Shown here piece after piece: positions 51,711 to 62,725 of a stretch of DNA of 64,000 bases. Origin of the DNA: Verrucomicrobiota bacterium (GTDB lineage: Bacteria > Verrucomicrobiota > Verrucomicrobiia > Verrucomicrobiales > Akkermansiaceae); assembly GCA_030835305.1 (NCBI GenBank), contig JAURPJ010000015.1, forward strand, positions 124,001 to 188,000, in the 5' to 3' direction. Within the stretch, counting starts at the first letter, position 1; every line of letters begins with the position of its first letter. The notes beneath the pieces are model-generated. The model saw nothing but the letters and a program-made list of their open reading frames with translations. It was not told where the DNA came from and ran no database searches. Made by a program: the position numbers and the translations under genes.

Positions 51711-54635
51711 ATGATGATTCGGATTGTGAAACTTCTTAAAGCAGGATTTTTCTTGTGGTGCCTGACGGCGGATGCCGCATTTGCGAAACGGCCCAATGTC
51801 CTTTTCCTCGCGGTCGATGACATGAACGATTGGATCGGTTCTTTGGGCACGACTCCGCGGGCGGTCACACCAAATCTTGATAAGTTGGCGGCGCGAGGAT
51901 TGAACTTCTCGAACGCACACACCCCGGGGGTCTATTGTGCTCCGGCGCGGGCGGCCATTTTTTCAGGGCAGTTTGCTTCGACAACGGGGTGTTACCGGTC
52001 GACCGATTACTTCACCGACCATCCGGAGATCGAGGGGCTTCCGCTGAGTTTTTCACAAGCGGGATACACCACCCTGGGTGTCGGAAAGCTTTACCACCAC
52101 ATGCCTGGCAGTATTGATGTGCGGGGGTGGGATGAATTTTTTCTGCGGAAACCATCGCAGCGCAAAGCGGGCTGGGCCTTGGACAACTGGACCGAAGAGA
52201 CGCCGTTCCCGGATCCTTTTCCGGCGAGCATTTTCAATAAAGGCAAAGAGGTGAAGGGCGGGTTGTTTCTGGAGTGGGCCGGATTGCCCAATGAGAAAGA
52301 GCAAGAAATGGCGGACACCATTCGGGTGAATTGGGCGGTGGAGCAGTTGGGAAAAAAGCATGAGAAGCCTTTCTTTTTGGCGTGTGGCATTTATGCCCCG
52401 CATTTTCCGAATTACTGCCCGCAGAAATATTTTGATTTATACGACCGGGACAAGATCGAGTTGCCGCCAATCAAAGTGGATGACCTTGCCGATCTTCCCG
52501 AGCGGATCAGGAAGCAAAAAATGGCTCGTTCGCGAATTCACAAGGAGCTCAAGGCCAAGGGGGCGGTAAAAGATGCCATTCACGGGTATCTCGCTTGCAT
52601 GAGCTATGCAGATGCCATGATGGGCCGGGTGCTCAATGCTCTGGAGAAGAGCCCATACGCCGATAACACCATTGTGGTATTTTGGAGTGATCACGGATAT
52701 CACCATGGTGAAAAGTATGACTGGGGAAAGCACACCCTCTGGGAGCGGACTTCAAATGTCCCCTTCATCTGGGCGGGTCACGGTGTGAAGAAGGGAGCGG
52801 TCACCGATGTGACGGCGAGCTTGATCGACATGTATCCCACTTTGGTCGAGGTGTGTGGACTGCCCTCTCCGCCTCAAAAACTGGAAGGGGTTTCCTTGAA
52901 GGAGACCCTGGCGAATCCGGAATCCGCCAGAGATCGGAATGTTTATCTGCCCTACATGGATCCGGGTGAGTATGCCATCATCAACCGTGACTGGCGTTAT
53001 ATCACCTATGGGGAAGACGGGGAGGAGCTTTACGATCTGAAGACTGATCCCAACGAGTGGAACAACCTGGCAGGCGAGCCCAAGTACGAGGAAACAAAAA
53101 AGTTGCTCCGAAAGTCAGCACCGAAGGAGTTTGCTCCGGCGGCACCCAAGAGGACGATTGGAAAAGATCTGATCATCGAGGGTGAAACTTTCCGTTGGCG
53201 CAGAGCGGGCGAGAAGGTTGATCGAAGCAAGAAGGCGCAAGTTGGAAAGACAAAGGGGAATAAAAAGAACGTTCTACTTATTGTCTGCGATGATTTGAAT
53301 ACCCACGTTTCGCCGTCGGGATACGATCATATCAAGACCCCGGCACTCGCGAAGTTTGCTTCGGAAGCGATGATCTTCAACCGCGCTTTTTGCCAGTATC
53401 CGGTGTGTGGTCCGTCGAGGGCCTCGATTCTGAGCGGGCTTTATCCGGCTTCGACCGGAGTCTTGGATAACAAGTCGGACATTCGCCAAACCCGCCCCGG
53501 AACGATTTCAATGCCGCAGTTTTTTAAAGAAAATGGTTATTGGACCGGGAGCGTGGGGAAAGTGTTTCATTCTCCCCGCCACGAGCAGGGTGAAGTCGCC
53601 TGGAACGAATTCCTTCGCTTTGACAACGACGAACTCCCGATGGTGGCGGAGGCCCGGAAGAAATTCGAAGCGACGAATGGTTCGGTGGAGTTGGCTGGGA
53701 ATCGCCAGGCTTGGCGGGTCCTCGAGAAGCAGGCCGGATCAAAGCTCGATGCCCAGACTCCGCCGGGATATGGTCCGAGTGGACTAACCGATCAGCAGCA
53801 CAAGGATGGCAAGAATACCCGGATGGTCGCGCGCTGGTTAAAGGAAAAACCCAACGGGAAGAAGCCATTTTTCATCTCCTGCGGAATTCAAAAACCCCAC
53901 GTCCCTTTTCTGGCTCCACAAAAATACTTCGATCTCTATCCTCTTGAGTCGATCGTTTACACGCCCGAGAAGGCAGATCTTTGGGACAGGATTCCCCGCA
54001 AGGCAATCAATACCCGGTTCAAGGAATTTGGTTTTAAGGCATTCAAGGAAAACGATGTTCTGCGTCGGAAATACATGCAGGCCTATCATGCCTGTGTTTC
54101 CTTTATCGACGCTCAGACCAAGATCGTTTTCGATGCCCTCAAGGAGTCCGGAGAGTGGGAAAACACCATCATCATTTTCACCTCCGATCACGGGTATCAT
54201 CTCGGCGATCATTTCCTCTGGGGAAAGGTCACCCTCTTCGATATCGGGGCCAGGGTTCCCTTCATCATCCATGCTCCTGGGCTCACCAAACCGGGAACAC
54301 GTTCCGAGGCCATGGTCGAGTTAATCGATATTTATCCGACCCTGGCACAGTTGACGGGGCTGAATCCTCCGGATCACCTCGAGGGAATGTCACTTCGTCC
54401 GCTTCTCGATCATCCCGGGCGTCTGGGGAAAAAGAAGTATGCCTACAGTATTGTGAAGCGGGGGAAAGATCTCGGTTATGCCCTGCGGAATCAAAAGTGG
54501 CGCTACGGCAAGTGGCCTGATGGCGAGGAACTTTACAATTTGACGAATGATCCGGAGGAAAAAAACAACCTCGCGGATCGTGAGCAGGTGGAGGAAAGGC
54601 TGATTGAGTTTCGGGAAATCCTAAAGTCCCGATAG
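51711..54635 (+). CDS. Tandem two-domain sulfatase
   Basis: 974 residues from ATG at 51711 (the next ATG at 51714 is equally good), signal peptide to about residue 26. The first sulfatase domain (about 27-490) begins [18 protein letters not shown] and has C76-A-P-A-R80, [20 protein letters not shown]. The second (about 530-974) begins [18 protein letters not shown] and has C566-G-P-S-R570, [20 protein letters not shown]. Both have formylglycine motifs and metal ligands intact and resemble iduronate-2-sulfatase-type enzymes. The second is not a recent copy of the first. Two sulfatases on one chain would suit a substrate with neighbouring sulfate groups. Exported. Confidence 0.92.
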   Translation: MMIRIVKLLKAGFFLWCLTADAAFAKRPNVLFLAVDDMNDWIGSLGTTPRAVTPNLDKLAARGLNFSNAHTPGVYCAPARAAIFSGQFASTTGCYRSTDYFTDHPEIEGLPLSFSQAGYTTLGVGKLYHHMPGSIDVRGWDEFFLRKPSQRKAGWALDNWTEETPFPDPFPASIFNKGKEVKGGLFLEWAGLPNEKEQEMADTIRVNWAVEQLGKKHEKPFFLACGIYAPHFPNYCPQKYFDLYDRDKIELPPIKVDDLADLPERIRKQKMARSRIHKELKAKGAVKDAIHGYLACMSYADAMMGRVLNALEKSPYADNTIVVFWSDHGYHHGEKYDWGKHTLWERTSNVPFIWAGHGVKKGAVTDVTASLIDMYPTLVEVCGLPSPPQKLEGVSLKETLANPESARDRNVYLPYMDPGEYAIINRDWRYITYGEDGEELYDLKTDPNEWNNLAGEPKYEETKKLLRKSAPKEFAPAAPKRTIGKDLIIEGETFRWRRAGEKVDRSKKAQVGKTKGNKKNVLLIVCDDLNTHVSPSGYDHIKTPALAKFASEAMIFNRAFCQYPVCGPSRASILSGLYPASTGVLDNKSDIRQTRPGTISMPQFFKENGYWTGSVGKVFHSPRHEQGEVAWNEFLRFDNDELPMVAEARKKFEATNGSVELAGNRQAWRVLEKQAGSKLDAQTPPGYGPSGLTDQQHKDGKNTRMVARWLKEKPNGKKPFFISCGIQKPHVPFLAPQKYFDLYPLESIVYTPEKADLWDRIPRKAINTRFKEFGFKAFKENDVLRRKYMQAYHACVSFIDAQTKIVFDALKESGEWENTIIIFTSDHGYHLGDHFLWGKVTLFDIGARVPFIIHAPGLTKPGTRSEAMVELIDIYPTLAQLTGLNPPDHLEGMSLRPLLDHPGRLGKKKYAYSIVKRGKDLGYALRNQKWRYGKWPDGEELYNLTNDPEEKNNLADREQVEERLIEFREILKSR

Positions 54636-54732
54636 AGGAAGAGCCGGGTCCGTCCCTACCAAAGCGGTGCGCCAATCGGCGATCGAAATGACAGCATCCC
54701 GGCCAAATTTCCTGTCTCTCAACATTGGACCG

Positions 54733-54749
54733 GGGGGACGCAGTCCCCC
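54733..54749. repeat. Short perfect inverted repeat
   Basis: GGGGGAC, GCA, GTCCCCC forms a 7-bp GC-rich hairpin in the gap after the double sulfatase gene. Neither side has a T run, so it is not a typical terminator. It could be a dispersed intergenic palindrome; the copy number elsewhere is not known from this window. Confidence 0.4.
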
Positions 54750-54894
54750 TCTACATGTCTGGACCTTGCTCGCGCACGACCCCGGAGAGTAGAAGGGGGA
54801 TCCTTGGTCGTTTCGTGACCTGAATGCACGGGCAGGAGAGTGAATCTACGAATTACCCCGTGCCTATTCCCAAAGATGATTTTTCGCTCTCCTC

Positions 54895-57800
54895 CTATTC
54901 GGTCTTCACGGGGTCGGCAGGGCGCTCGGGCAGCTTCATGGGGTTCTTCTTCATTTTTCGAAGAACCTCCTTGAGGCCGCGCTCCAGCTGCGGGTCACGG
55001 CCCTCGATCACCGCTCGGGGGTCGTTCTCCACCACGATGTCCGGCTCAACCCCACGACCCTCGATAATGTAGCTGCCATCCGTGTCATTGGTGGCCTGCA
55101 AAGGAACCTGGACGGTGCCTCCGTCGAGCAAGGGCCCGCGACTCGAAATCCCGACGACTCCCCCCCAGGAGCGCTTCCCCACCAGGGGGCCGAGTCCGGC
55201 CTTGCGGAATCGATGGGGAAAGATGTCGCCGTCGGATGCCGAGGTCTCGTTCATAAGGCAGACCTTGTGGCCATGAAAAACGGTGTAGGGATAGGTTCGT
55301 GGTTCATCGCTCGCGTAGCCAAAGCGGGTTCCTAACAATTTGGTGTCGAGGCGCTCGATGATCCACTGTGACACGTTGCCGCCGCCGTTGCTGCGCACGT
55401 CGACGATCAAGCCTTCTTTTCGAATTTGCGGGTAGAACCACTTGATGAACTCGTAGATTCCGGGTGCACCCATGTCAGGAATATGCAGATACCCGACGCT
55501 GCCATCGGTCATTTCATCGACCTTGGCCATGTTCATCAACACTTGGTTGAGATAGAGCAAATGTTCTTCGGTGGCAATGGGGCGGTAGGTCTCCTCGCGG
55601 GCCCCGGCCTCTTCCGGGTTGTCGTTCACCAAGAGAACCACAGGCCCCGTCTTGTGCTGCAAGAGGCGATAAGGATTGTCGTTCCCCGTGAGCGGTTCTC
55701 CGTCGATCGCCAGGACGTAGTCTCCTTCGTTCACATCGACCCCCACTTCGGTAAGAGGGGAACGGTATTGGGCTTCTTCATTGTGGCCGCGCATGATTCG
55801 AGCAATGCGGTATCTGTTGGCTTCGGCATCGAGCTCAAACCTCGCACCCGGCAAAGCCACCTTGGGCCGCTCGGGAATTTCGAAATCGCCTCCTTCGATA
55901 TAAGCGTGCCCCACGTTCAACTCGGAAATCATCTCGCCAATCACGTAGTTGAGATCGGAACGGTGGGACACGTGTTGCACCAGGGGACGGTATTGGTTGC
56001 CAATGGCCTCCCAATCGAAGCCGTGCATGTTTTCCACATAGAAAAAGTCGCGGTAACGCCGCCAGACTTCATTGAAGATGGTCATCCATTCCTCCCTGGG
56101 ATCGCGATCGACCATCAGACCCGATGTGGAAACGGCTTTCTTGTCCGGGGCCTCCGGCTTGACGTCGTAGCGGGTAAATTCACCCTCGCTTCGTACGAGA
56201 ACCTTTTTGCCATCGGCCGAGAGAGTCCACCCTCCGGTGCCTTCGACAAATGGCTTGGCTTCGCGTTGTTCGAGATCAAAGAGGTGCAGGGCGGGTTTTT
56301 CGTTACTCTTCCGGCCGTAAAAACCCGAGCCAAAGGTCGAGTAGAAAAGCCCCCCCCTGGTCGCGGCCAGGTTTCTAATGTTCCCGGGTTTCACCGGAAC
56401 GCGGACGCTGCGTTGGGCCAGGCCATCAAAGTCGATGACGATTGGCTCCTTTTCCGCGCCTTCTTTTTCTGCCTCGTCATCGTCCTCTTTTTTGCCTTCT
56501 TTCCCGCTCTTCGGGGAAACCTCGTCCGATTCGGGGGCAAAGGGGTTCTCCACGTCCTTGCGCAGGGCCAAGGCGTAGATCTGCCGGTCGTGACTCCCGG
56601 CGTAGTTCCACTCAATGGATGAAATCTGCGGTGCAAATTCGCGGCGGGAAAGGTAATAGAGATAATTCCCCTCGGGATCCCAGGTGGGTGAATCGACATC
56701 AAAATTAGGGTCCGTCACCGGTCGCAGCTGCCGGTTGGCCACCGACCAAAGGTAGAGTCGATCGAAGTCGTTCGATTCCTTCATCGTGAAAGCGAGGTGA
56801 CCACTGCAGGTGGACCAGGTGTAGTCGTTGATACCTCCGCGCGGTGAGTCCACGATCTCCGCCACCTCCTTGGAATCGACTTTGAGTACGAAGAGTTTGC
56901 CGTCCTTGTCGGAATAGGCCAGGCGTTCGCCATCGGGTGACCATACCGGTGCACCCAACATCACCTTGTGTTCGGTCGTGAGGGCCTCCGGTTTGCTACG
57001 ACCGAATTGATCGATGAGATACAGCTGCTCTTCGCCCGAGAGGTCGGACACAAAAGCGATCTTTGCGCCATCCGGAGACCATCGCGCGTGCTTGTCGTGC
57101 GCGTTGGACGAATTGGTGAGGTTCCGCGTTTTTCCCTTTTCCACCGGCGCGGTGAAAATATCGCCGCGGGCTACGAAGAGGGCTCGTTCTCCCTTGGGCG
57201 ACAGTCCGTAGCTTTCGATGTTTTTGTCGGCCGGATAGCGCGAGGGGCGCATTGCCAACCCGTCGTTGGGAACCGAAATTGAGAGACGGGTTTCCTGGTT
57301 GTTTTTGATGTCGTAGATCGCGAGGCTCCCGTCGATTTCAAAGACGATACGCGATTTCTGGTCCGACGAAGGCCAGCGCACCTCCCATTCCTTGTGGTCG
57401 GTGAGGGCCTCTGAGTTTTTACCTTTGCGATCGTAACGATACAAGTTGAGGCGCCCACCGCGATCGGAGGCGAAATAGAGATGGTCTCCAATCCACATGG
57501 GGTCGCGCTCGGTTCGCACGCTGTTATCGATGGCGGTGGCCTGATTGCTTTCGAGGTCGAAGATGTAGAGGTCCTGGGCCCATCCACCTTCATATCGTTT
57601 CCAAGTCCGGAAGTCGCGGAACAGGGGTGAGTAGAGGAGTTGTCGGCCATCCGGCGAAAAGTCGCCCGCTCCGGACGTGGGCATTGGCAACATCTTTGGC
57701 AAGCCACCGTCGACACCCACTGTATAGAGTCCGGTGAGTGTTTTGAGTCCATCGGCATCGCGCAAGGAACGGAAGAGGACGCGTTTGCCGTCGGGCGTCC

Positions 57801-58170
57801 AACCGTAGACCTGATGGTCATAGCCCCAACGGGGAGGCAAGGGGCCGGCCGCCGGGTAGTAAGTCAGTTGTTTCGGGACTCCGCCGGCGGTCGGGATGAG
57901 GTAGACCTGTTCATCACCATCATACTGGCCGGTGAACGCGATCCATTTTCCGTCAGGCGAAAATTTGGGGAAAAGTTCCTGTCCGGGATGAGCGGTCAAT
58001 CGCACCGCCTGCCCTCCCTTCGTTGAGGCCTTCCAGAGATCGCCCCCATGACAAAAGACCACCAGATCTCCGGAGATGTCAGGAAATCGCAGGAGCTTGG
58101 TTTCGGTCTTGGCCCCGACGGCAGTCATTACAGCGACCGCCCAACTTGCTAAATGGATCTTCCAGTTCAT
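54895..58170 (-). CDS. Tricorn-like protease (propeller, PDZ, S41 peptidase)
   Basis: 1091 residues from ATG at 58170, which gives a signal peptide ending about residue 20; the longer upstream frame is rejected. Repeated WD40-like/TolB-type propeller blades fill residues about 25-640 (FPKFSPDGKWIAFTGQYDG, ARWSPDGAKIAFVSDLSG). An acidic Lys-Glu linker precedes RVPVKPGNIRNL. The tricorn core helical bundle (RRYRDFFYVENMHGFDW) is followed by a PDZ domain (about 830-890) and an S41 peptidase domain. It contains GLIVDVRSNGGGNVSQW and the nucleophile Ser in NETSASDGD near 975. Degrades peptides outside the cytoplasm, presumably nutritional or quality control. Confidence 0.92.
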   Translation of the reverse strand: MNWKIHLASWAVAVMTAVGAKTETKLLRFPDISGDLVVFCHGGDLWKASTKGGQAVRLTAHPGQELFPKFSPDGKWIAFTGQYDGDEQVYLIPTAGGVPKQLTYYPAAGPLPPRWGYDHQVYGWTPDGKRVLFRSLRDADGLKTLTGLYTVGVDGGLPKMLPMPTSGAGDFSPDGRQLLYSPLFRDFRTWKRYEGGWAQDLYIFDLESNQATAIDNSVRTERDPMWIGDHLYFASDRGGRLNLYRYDRKGKNSEALTDHKEWEVRWPSSDQKSRIVFEIDGSLAIYDIKNNQETRLSISVPNDGLAMRPSRYPADKNIESYGLSPKGERALFVARGDIFTAPVEKGKTRNLTNSSNAHDKHARWSPDGAKIAFVSDLSGEEQLYLIDQFGRSKPEALTTEHKVMLGAPVWSPDGERLAYSDKDGKLFVLKVDSKEVAEIVDSPRGGINDYTWSTCSGHLAFTMKESNDFDRLYLWSVANRQLRPVTDPNFDVDSPTWDPEGNYLYYLSRREFAPQISSIEWNYAGSHDRQIYALALRKDVENPFAPESDEVSPKSGKEGKKEDDDEAEKEGAEKEPIVIDFDGLAQRSVRVPVKPGNIRNLAATRGGLFYSTFGSGFYGRKSNEKPALHLFDLEQREAKPFVEGTGGWTLSADGKKVLVRSEGEFTRYDVKPEAPDKKAVSTSGLMVDRDPREEWMTIFNEVWRRYRDFFYVENMHGFDWEAIGNQYRPLVQHVSHRSDLNYVIGEMISELNVGHAYIEGGDFEIPERPKVALPGARFELDAEANRYRIARIMRGHNEEAQYRSPLTEVGVDVNEGDYVLAIDGEPLTGNDNPYRLLQHKTGPVVLLVNDNPEEAGAREETYRPIATEEHLLYLNQVLMNMAKVDEMTDGSVGYLHIPDMGAPGIYEFIKWFYPQIRKEGLIVDVRSNGGGNVSQWIIERLDTKLLGTRFGYASDEPRTYPYTVFHGHKVCLMNETSASDGDIFPHRFRKAGLGPLVGKRSWGGVVGISSRGPLLDGGTVQVPLQATNDTDGSYIIEGRGVEPDIVVENDPRAVIEGRDPQLERGLKEVLRKMKKNPMKLPERPADPVKTE

Positions 58171-58356
58171 CGCCGAAGAGGCTGGCAAGCCCGAAGCCGT
58201 TTGGCAAATCACGAGTTTCAGCCAGATGATGCTGGCCGAACCCTGTCCTTTTCGTAAATTTCCGTCCAGTGAGAGGATTATCAGGATACCTTTCAAAACC
58301 GCCGGGTCCTCCAGGTTTAGCGAAACCAGAGATGGCTCCGGATTCTTTGATCGCCC

Positions 58357-59958
58357 ATGAAAGACCCAAATAAAGTTTCCACGCAGAGCGGTTTCCTCGG
58401 ACATATCGAACGCCTTGGGAATAGACTTCCGGACCCGGTGTTCCTCTTCGTTTATCTGATTGGGATAGTCATTCTGATCTCGGTTGTTTGTTCATGGGCG
58501 GGCGTGTCCGCCGAACATCCCACACAAATGGTCGCGGACGGATCCGGGCCTTTGGTGCTGAATGCGAAGAGTCTTCTCTCTGCTGAGAACATCCAAAACG
58601 TCTGGGTTGAGATGCCAAAGACCTTCACCCACTTTCATCCGCTTGGGTATGTTCTGGTGGTGATGCTGGGTGCCGGAGTCGCCGAGCGCTCGGGGCTTTT
58701 CGCAAGCGGAATCAAGTCGGTCATTCGATACACGCCCAAAAGTCTGCTGACCCCGACCGTGGCCTTGGTCGCGATGCTCTCAAACCATGCCGCCGATGCG
58801 GGCTACGTGGTGGCCATTCCCCTGGCCGCCATTGTCTTCGCTGCCGCTGGCCGCCACCCTCTAGCCGGAATTGCGGCCGGTTTTGCCGGAGTTTCCGGCG
58901 GGTTCTCGGCCAACTTCACGCCCGGGCAACTGGACGCTTTGTTGTTCGGGGTTACCGAGGCAGCCGTCGAAAGCGCGCAGCTTAAGGCTGGTTGGACCAT
59001 GAACATTGCTGGCAACTGGTTTTTCATTGTTGCCCTCTTGTTGGTCTACCTCCCCGTGATTTGGTATGTCACTGATAAGATCATCGAACCACGGCTCGGA
59101 ATCTGGACTCCGGGCGAATCACATCAGGATTCCTTCGGCGAGAACGACAAACCGCTTACGGACGGTCAACTCAAGGGCCTGCGCCACGCCGGACTCGCCA
59201 TCCTGGGCGTTGGTCTGTTCTGGTTGGCGATGACCTTCGGCCCGGGAACCCCGCTGCTGGACGACAGCCCCGGAACCGAAAACCAAGCCTGGTATGTCAC
59301 CGCAACCCCGTTCTTCAAATCCCTCGTCGGGGCGTTCATGATCGTCTTTCTTGCCGCTGGATGGTTTTACGGCAAGGCGGCCGGCACAATCAAAACGAGT
59401 GACGATCTCGTCTCGATGATGACTGATTCGATGAAGGACATGGGGTATTATCTCGTGCTCTCGTTCGTCGCCGCCCATTTCGTCGCCATGTTCGGTTGGT
59501 CGAACCTCGGGCTCATTTCGGCCGTGCATGGGGCCGGCGCGATCGAATCCAGCGGCCTTCCCCTGCCCGTCGTGATTGGCCTGATCGTCCTTTTTTCAGC
59601 GGTCCTCAACCTGTTTGTGGGCTCGGCCAGTGCGAAGTGGGCCCTGCTCGCGCCGGTTCTTGTTCCCATGTTGATGTTGCTGGGAGTGAGCCCCGAGGGC
59701 GCTACCGCGGCCTACCGGGTGGGCGATGGCGCCACCAATATCATTTCGCCCCTGATGGTTTATTTCCCCTTGGTCCTGATTTTTGCCCAACGTTGGCAGA
59801 AGGATTTTGGGATCGGTTCACTCACCGCGATGATGATCCCATACTCGATCTGGATGTTGGTCACCGGAACTGTTTTGATGATTCTCTGGATGACGCTGGG
59901 AATCAGCCTGGGGCCCGGCGCACCCATGGGGATCGAGTTGCCGGGCTCAAACCCCTAG
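58357..59958 (+). CDS. AbgT family transporter
   Basis: 533 residues, about 11-13 membrane segments. The start FLGHIERLGNRLPDPVFLFVYLIGIVILIS and the repeated elements GVAERSGLFASGIK, MLSNHAADAGYVVAIPLAA, GFSANFTPGQLDALLFG and LNLFVGSASAKWALLAPVLV are typical of AbgT (p-aminobenzoyl-glutamate) transporters. The last is the hairpin region that forms the binding site. Members import p-aminobenzoyl-glutamate or export sulfonamides; substrate here is unknown. It starts close to the divergent tricorn gene. Length is normal. Confidence 0.93.
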   Translation: MKDPNKVSTQSGFLGHIERLGNRLPDPVFLFVYLIGIVILISVVCSWAGVSAEHPTQMVADGSGPLVLNAKSLLSAENIQNVWVEMPKTFTHFHPLGYVLVVMLGAGVAERSGLFASGIKSVIRYTPKSLLTPTVALVAMLSNHAADAGYVVAIPLAAIVFAAAGRHPLAGIAAGFAGVSGGFSANFTPGQLDALLFGVTEAAVESAQLKAGWTMNIAGNWFFIVALLLVYLPVIWYVTDKIIEPRLGIWTPGESHQDSFGENDKPLTDGQLKGLRHAGLAILGVGLFWLAMTFGPGTPLLDDSPGTENQAWYVTATPFFKSLVGAFMIVFLAAGWFYGKAAGTIKTSDDLVSMMTDSMKDMGYYLVLSFVAAHFVAMFGWSNLGLISAVHGAGAIESSGLPLPVVIGLIVLFSAVLNLFVGSASAKWALLAPVLVPMLMLLGVSPEGATAAYRVGDGATNIISPLMVYFPLVLIFAQRWQKDFGIGSLTAMMIPYSIWMLVTGTVLMILWMTLGISLGPGAPMGIELPGSNP

Positions 59959-60303
59959 AAGTTTGCCAATCTCCATCCGTTTTTCCTTCCCTGGCTTGCA
60001 ATCGAATTTGAGAGGTCATGCGTTTTGGCATGGTCTGAATGATTGACGGATCATGTTTTTTCGGGGCTCATCGATTTCTGACCAAGCCCGCCGGCAGGTG
60101 ATTGCGTGGAGTGAGGCGGACTGTTGGGAGCATCCTGGCAGCCCGGTATTTTGATTTCATGGTTCGATGTATTTTCCGGTGTTCGTTGAAGGGTGTGGCG
60201 TTGCCATTCCCGTTTGCGAGGAAACACCGGATTGAGGATTTCCGATGGAGTTCCCAGTATCAGGCAAGAACAGCCTGCCTCGAAACGTATCCTGATTTTA
60301 GCC
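59959..60303. other. Intergenic region without a recognised gene
   Basis: 345 bases between the AbgT transporter and the GMC oxidoreductase gene. Short frames exist but show no codon pattern or family resemblance. No terminator with a T run, tRNA or clear promoter was seen. Confidence 0.6.
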
Positions 60304-62094
60304 ATGCCCACTATTCCCATTTCCAAAGCCCAATCGGAATACGATGTCATTATCGTCGGTTCCGGTGCCGGAGGCGGCCAGATGGCCTATACGCTCACCC
60401 TTACTGGAATCAAATGTCTCATGCTGGAGGCGGGGCGATCTTATGACGTGGAGAAAGAGACCCCGATGTTTCAAACCGGAAAAGACGCTCCGCTCGGCGG
60501 GGTTTCGACACCGGATAAGAATTTTGGGTTCTTCGACGCCACCATTGATGGGGGGTGGCAGGTGCCTGACGAACCCTATACCCAGGCGAGTGATAAGCCC
60601 GAAGAACAGTTCATGTGGTGGCGGGCCCGGATGATGGGGGGGCGGACCAATCACTGGGGGCGGATTTCGCTGCGGAACGGACCCTACGATTTCAAGCCGT
60701 ATTCGCGGGATGGGTTGGGATTTGATTGGCCGATTTCCTACGAGGATCTGGAACCTTACTACACCAAGGTCGAGCAGCTCATCGGAGTTTATGGAACGAA
60801 CGAGGGATTGGAGAATACGCCCGACTCCCCGAAGGGTGTCCTGCAACCACCGCCAAAGGGACGGGTGGGAGACCTGATGATTCAGAAGCACGCCAAAAAA
60901 CTTGGTGTGCCGGTCGTGCCGATTCACCGGGCGGTTTTGACAAAGCCGCAGGATGGGAAAGATCTCGCCCCCAAGCTTCATCCCGATAATCCGAAGGCGC
61001 AGAAGATTGTCGAGAACTCGATGTCATCGCGTGCGGCCTGCTTCTGGGCGACCGACTGTGGCCGGGGTTGCAGCATTCGTGCGAATTATCAAAGTACGAC
61101 GGTTCACTTACCTCCGGCATTGGCGACGGGGAATCTCGATATCATTCCGAACGCTCATGTGCGGGAGGTGATTGTTGGGAAAGACGGAAAGGCCAAGGGC
61201 GTGCTCTTTATTGATAAGACGACGGGTAAGGAAGAGCGGGTGAAAGGGAAGGCCGTGGTTTTGGCCGCGAGTAGCGGCGAGACTGTGCGGATACTTTTAA
61301 ACTCGGCGAGTGGTGACGGAATCGCCAACTCCAGTGGTCTTGTGGGGAAATACATCATGGACACCGTTGGTTCCGATATGGTCGGGCAGATTCCGGCGCT
61401 CGAGAATTTACCGGCGCACAACGACGATGGAGCGGGCGGGTGTCACTTCTATTCACCTTGGTGGCTTTATAAGGAACAGAAGGCAGGGAAGATGGACTTT
61501 GCCCGCGGCTATCACATCGAGATTAGCGGAACGCGGGGCATGCCAAAAGGAAACAGTCCGGTTCCGGGGCATGTTTTGCAGGGGCTCTATGGAACGAAGC
61601 TTAAGGAGGCAGCGCGGCGTTACTATGGTTCCTTCATCCACGTCGCTTGTCGGGGAGAGATGATTCCCAATGAGGGTTCCTTTGCCGAACTTGATCCCGA
61701 GGTGAAGGACAAGTGGGGGATTCCGGTCATGAAGTGGCATTGGAAGTGGAGCGATCACGAGTGGAACATGGCGGTTCATGCGCAGAATACTTTTGCGGAG
61801 ATCTTTGAATCAGCGGGCGGGAAGGGGCTCTTTGATCCCAAGCGCGATCCGAAGAAGACTCTGCTCAAAGGTGGTCAGGTCATTCACGAGGTGGGTGGTG
61901 CGATCATGGGGGCCGATTCGAAGAAGTCGGTTTGCAACCAATGGAACCAGACCTGGGATATCAAAAATCTCCTCCTTTGTGACGGAGCGCCCTTTGCCTC
62001 GAATGCCGATAAGAATCCCACCGAAACCATCATGGCCTTGGCTTGGCGGGCCGCGGACCGCCTCATTGAACAAGCACGGAAAGGAAACCTTTAA
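60304..62094 (+). CDS. GMC family oxidoreductase (FAD-dependent)
   Basis: 596 residues from ATG at 60304; upstream frame rejected as non-coding. The FAD-binding fold begins YDVIIVGSGAGGGQMAYTL (13-31) with GxGxxG, then LEAGRSYDVEKE. WWRARMMGGRTNHWGR near 110-125 is the GMC flavin-contact region. NADKNPTETIMALAWRAADRLIEQ is the C-terminal GMC motif; HEVGGAIMGADSKKSVCN carries the His region. It has no signal peptide of its own. The next gene codes for a gluconate 2-dehydrogenase subunit 3-like protein with a Tat signal, which may carry it across the membrane. Probably oxidises a sugar or alcohol. Confidence 0.92.
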   Translation: MPTIPISKAQSEYDVIIVGSGAGGGQMAYTLTLTGIKCLMLEAGRSYDVEKETPMFQTGKDAPLGGVSTPDKNFGFFDATIDGGWQVPDEPYTQASDKPEEQFMWWRARMMGGRTNHWGRISLRNGPYDFKPYSRDGLGFDWPISYEDLEPYYTKVEQLIGVYGTNEGLENTPDSPKGVLQPPPKGRVGDLMIQKHAKKLGVPVVPIHRAVLTKPQDGKDLAPKLHPDNPKAQKIVENSMSSRAACFWATDCGRGCSIRANYQSTTVHLPPALATGNLDIIPNAHVREVIVGKDGKAKGVLFIDKTTGKEERVKGKAVVLAASSGETVRILLNSASGDGIANSSGLVGKYIMDTVGSDMVGQIPALENLPAHNDDGAGGCHFYSPWWLYKEQKAGKMDFARGYHIEISGTRGMPKGNSPVPGHVLQGLYGTKLKEAARRYYGSFIHVACRGEMIPNEGSFAELDPEVKDKWGIPVMKWHWKWSDHEWNMAVHAQNTFAEIFESAGGKGLFDPKRDPKKTLLKGGQVIHEVGGAIMGADSKKSVCNQWNQTWDIKNLLLCDGAPFASNADKNPTETIMALAWRAADRLIEQARKGNL

Positions 62095-62095
62095 G

Positions 62096-62725
62096 ATGAA
62101 TTCTCAAGATCAAGAAACCAGACTTCCCCGTCGCCGCGTCCTGCAATGGTTTGCTGCGGTCGCGGCAGCTGAAAGAGTGGCCCTGCCCCCGGCATTGGCT
62201 CAAGAGGCGAGACCTGCCGCGAGCGGTTATGGCCAGGATCCCGTCATGGCGAAGAGCTACGAGCGGGGTGAGGTTTGGCCTTTGACGATGACCAAGGCGG
62301 AAAAGAAGGCTACCGTTGCCTTGGCCGATATCATCTTTCCGGCAGATGATTTGGGGCCCTCAGCCAGCGAGGTGCGCGTGGCTGATTTTATTGATGAATG
62401 GGTCAGTGCTCCTTATCCCAGACAAAAGGGTGATCGGCGAGTGATCATTCCCGGAATCAAGGGGATGAACGAGGAATGTCGGAAACACTTTCAGAAAGAC
62501 TTTGCCGATCTTAAAGATTCAGAGAAGAAAAAAGTATGTGACGTCATGGCGAAGGGAAACCATTTCTTCAACGTTTTCGTCGGGTTGGCATCCGGGGCAT
62601 ACTACAGCGATCCGCGATGCTGGAAGGCGCTCGGGTATGTCGGGAATGCTCCCTATGGAGGGCCCTTCAAAGGACCTCCCGAAGAGGTTCTGAAAAAGGC
62701 GGGCGTGGAGCAGACGGTGGAATGA
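62096..62725 (+). CDS. Gluconate 2-dehydrogenase subunit 3 family protein
   Basis: 209 residues from ATG at 62096, preceded by AAGGA and 2 bases after the GMC stop. The N-terminus RLPRRRVLQWFAAVAAAER is a twin-arginine signal. The mature part contains ALADIIFPADDLGPSASE, ADFIDEWVSAPYPRQKGDR, FNVFVGLASGAYYSDPRCWKALGY, typical of this family, which partners GMC-type dehydrogenases in periplasmic complexes. A four-base overlap joins it to the next gene. Role: membrane attachment or export partner of the preceding flavoenzyme. Confidence 0.9.
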   Translation: MNSQDQETRLPRRRVLQWFAAVAAAERVALPPALAQEARPAASGYGQDPVMAKSYERGEVWPLTMTKAEKKATVALADIIFPADDLGPSASEVRVADFIDEWVSAPYPRQKGDRRVIIPGIKGMNEECRKHFQKDFADLKDSEKKKVCDVMAKGNHFFNVFVGLASGAYYSDPRCWKALGYVGNAPYGGPFKGPPEEVLKKAGVEQTVE

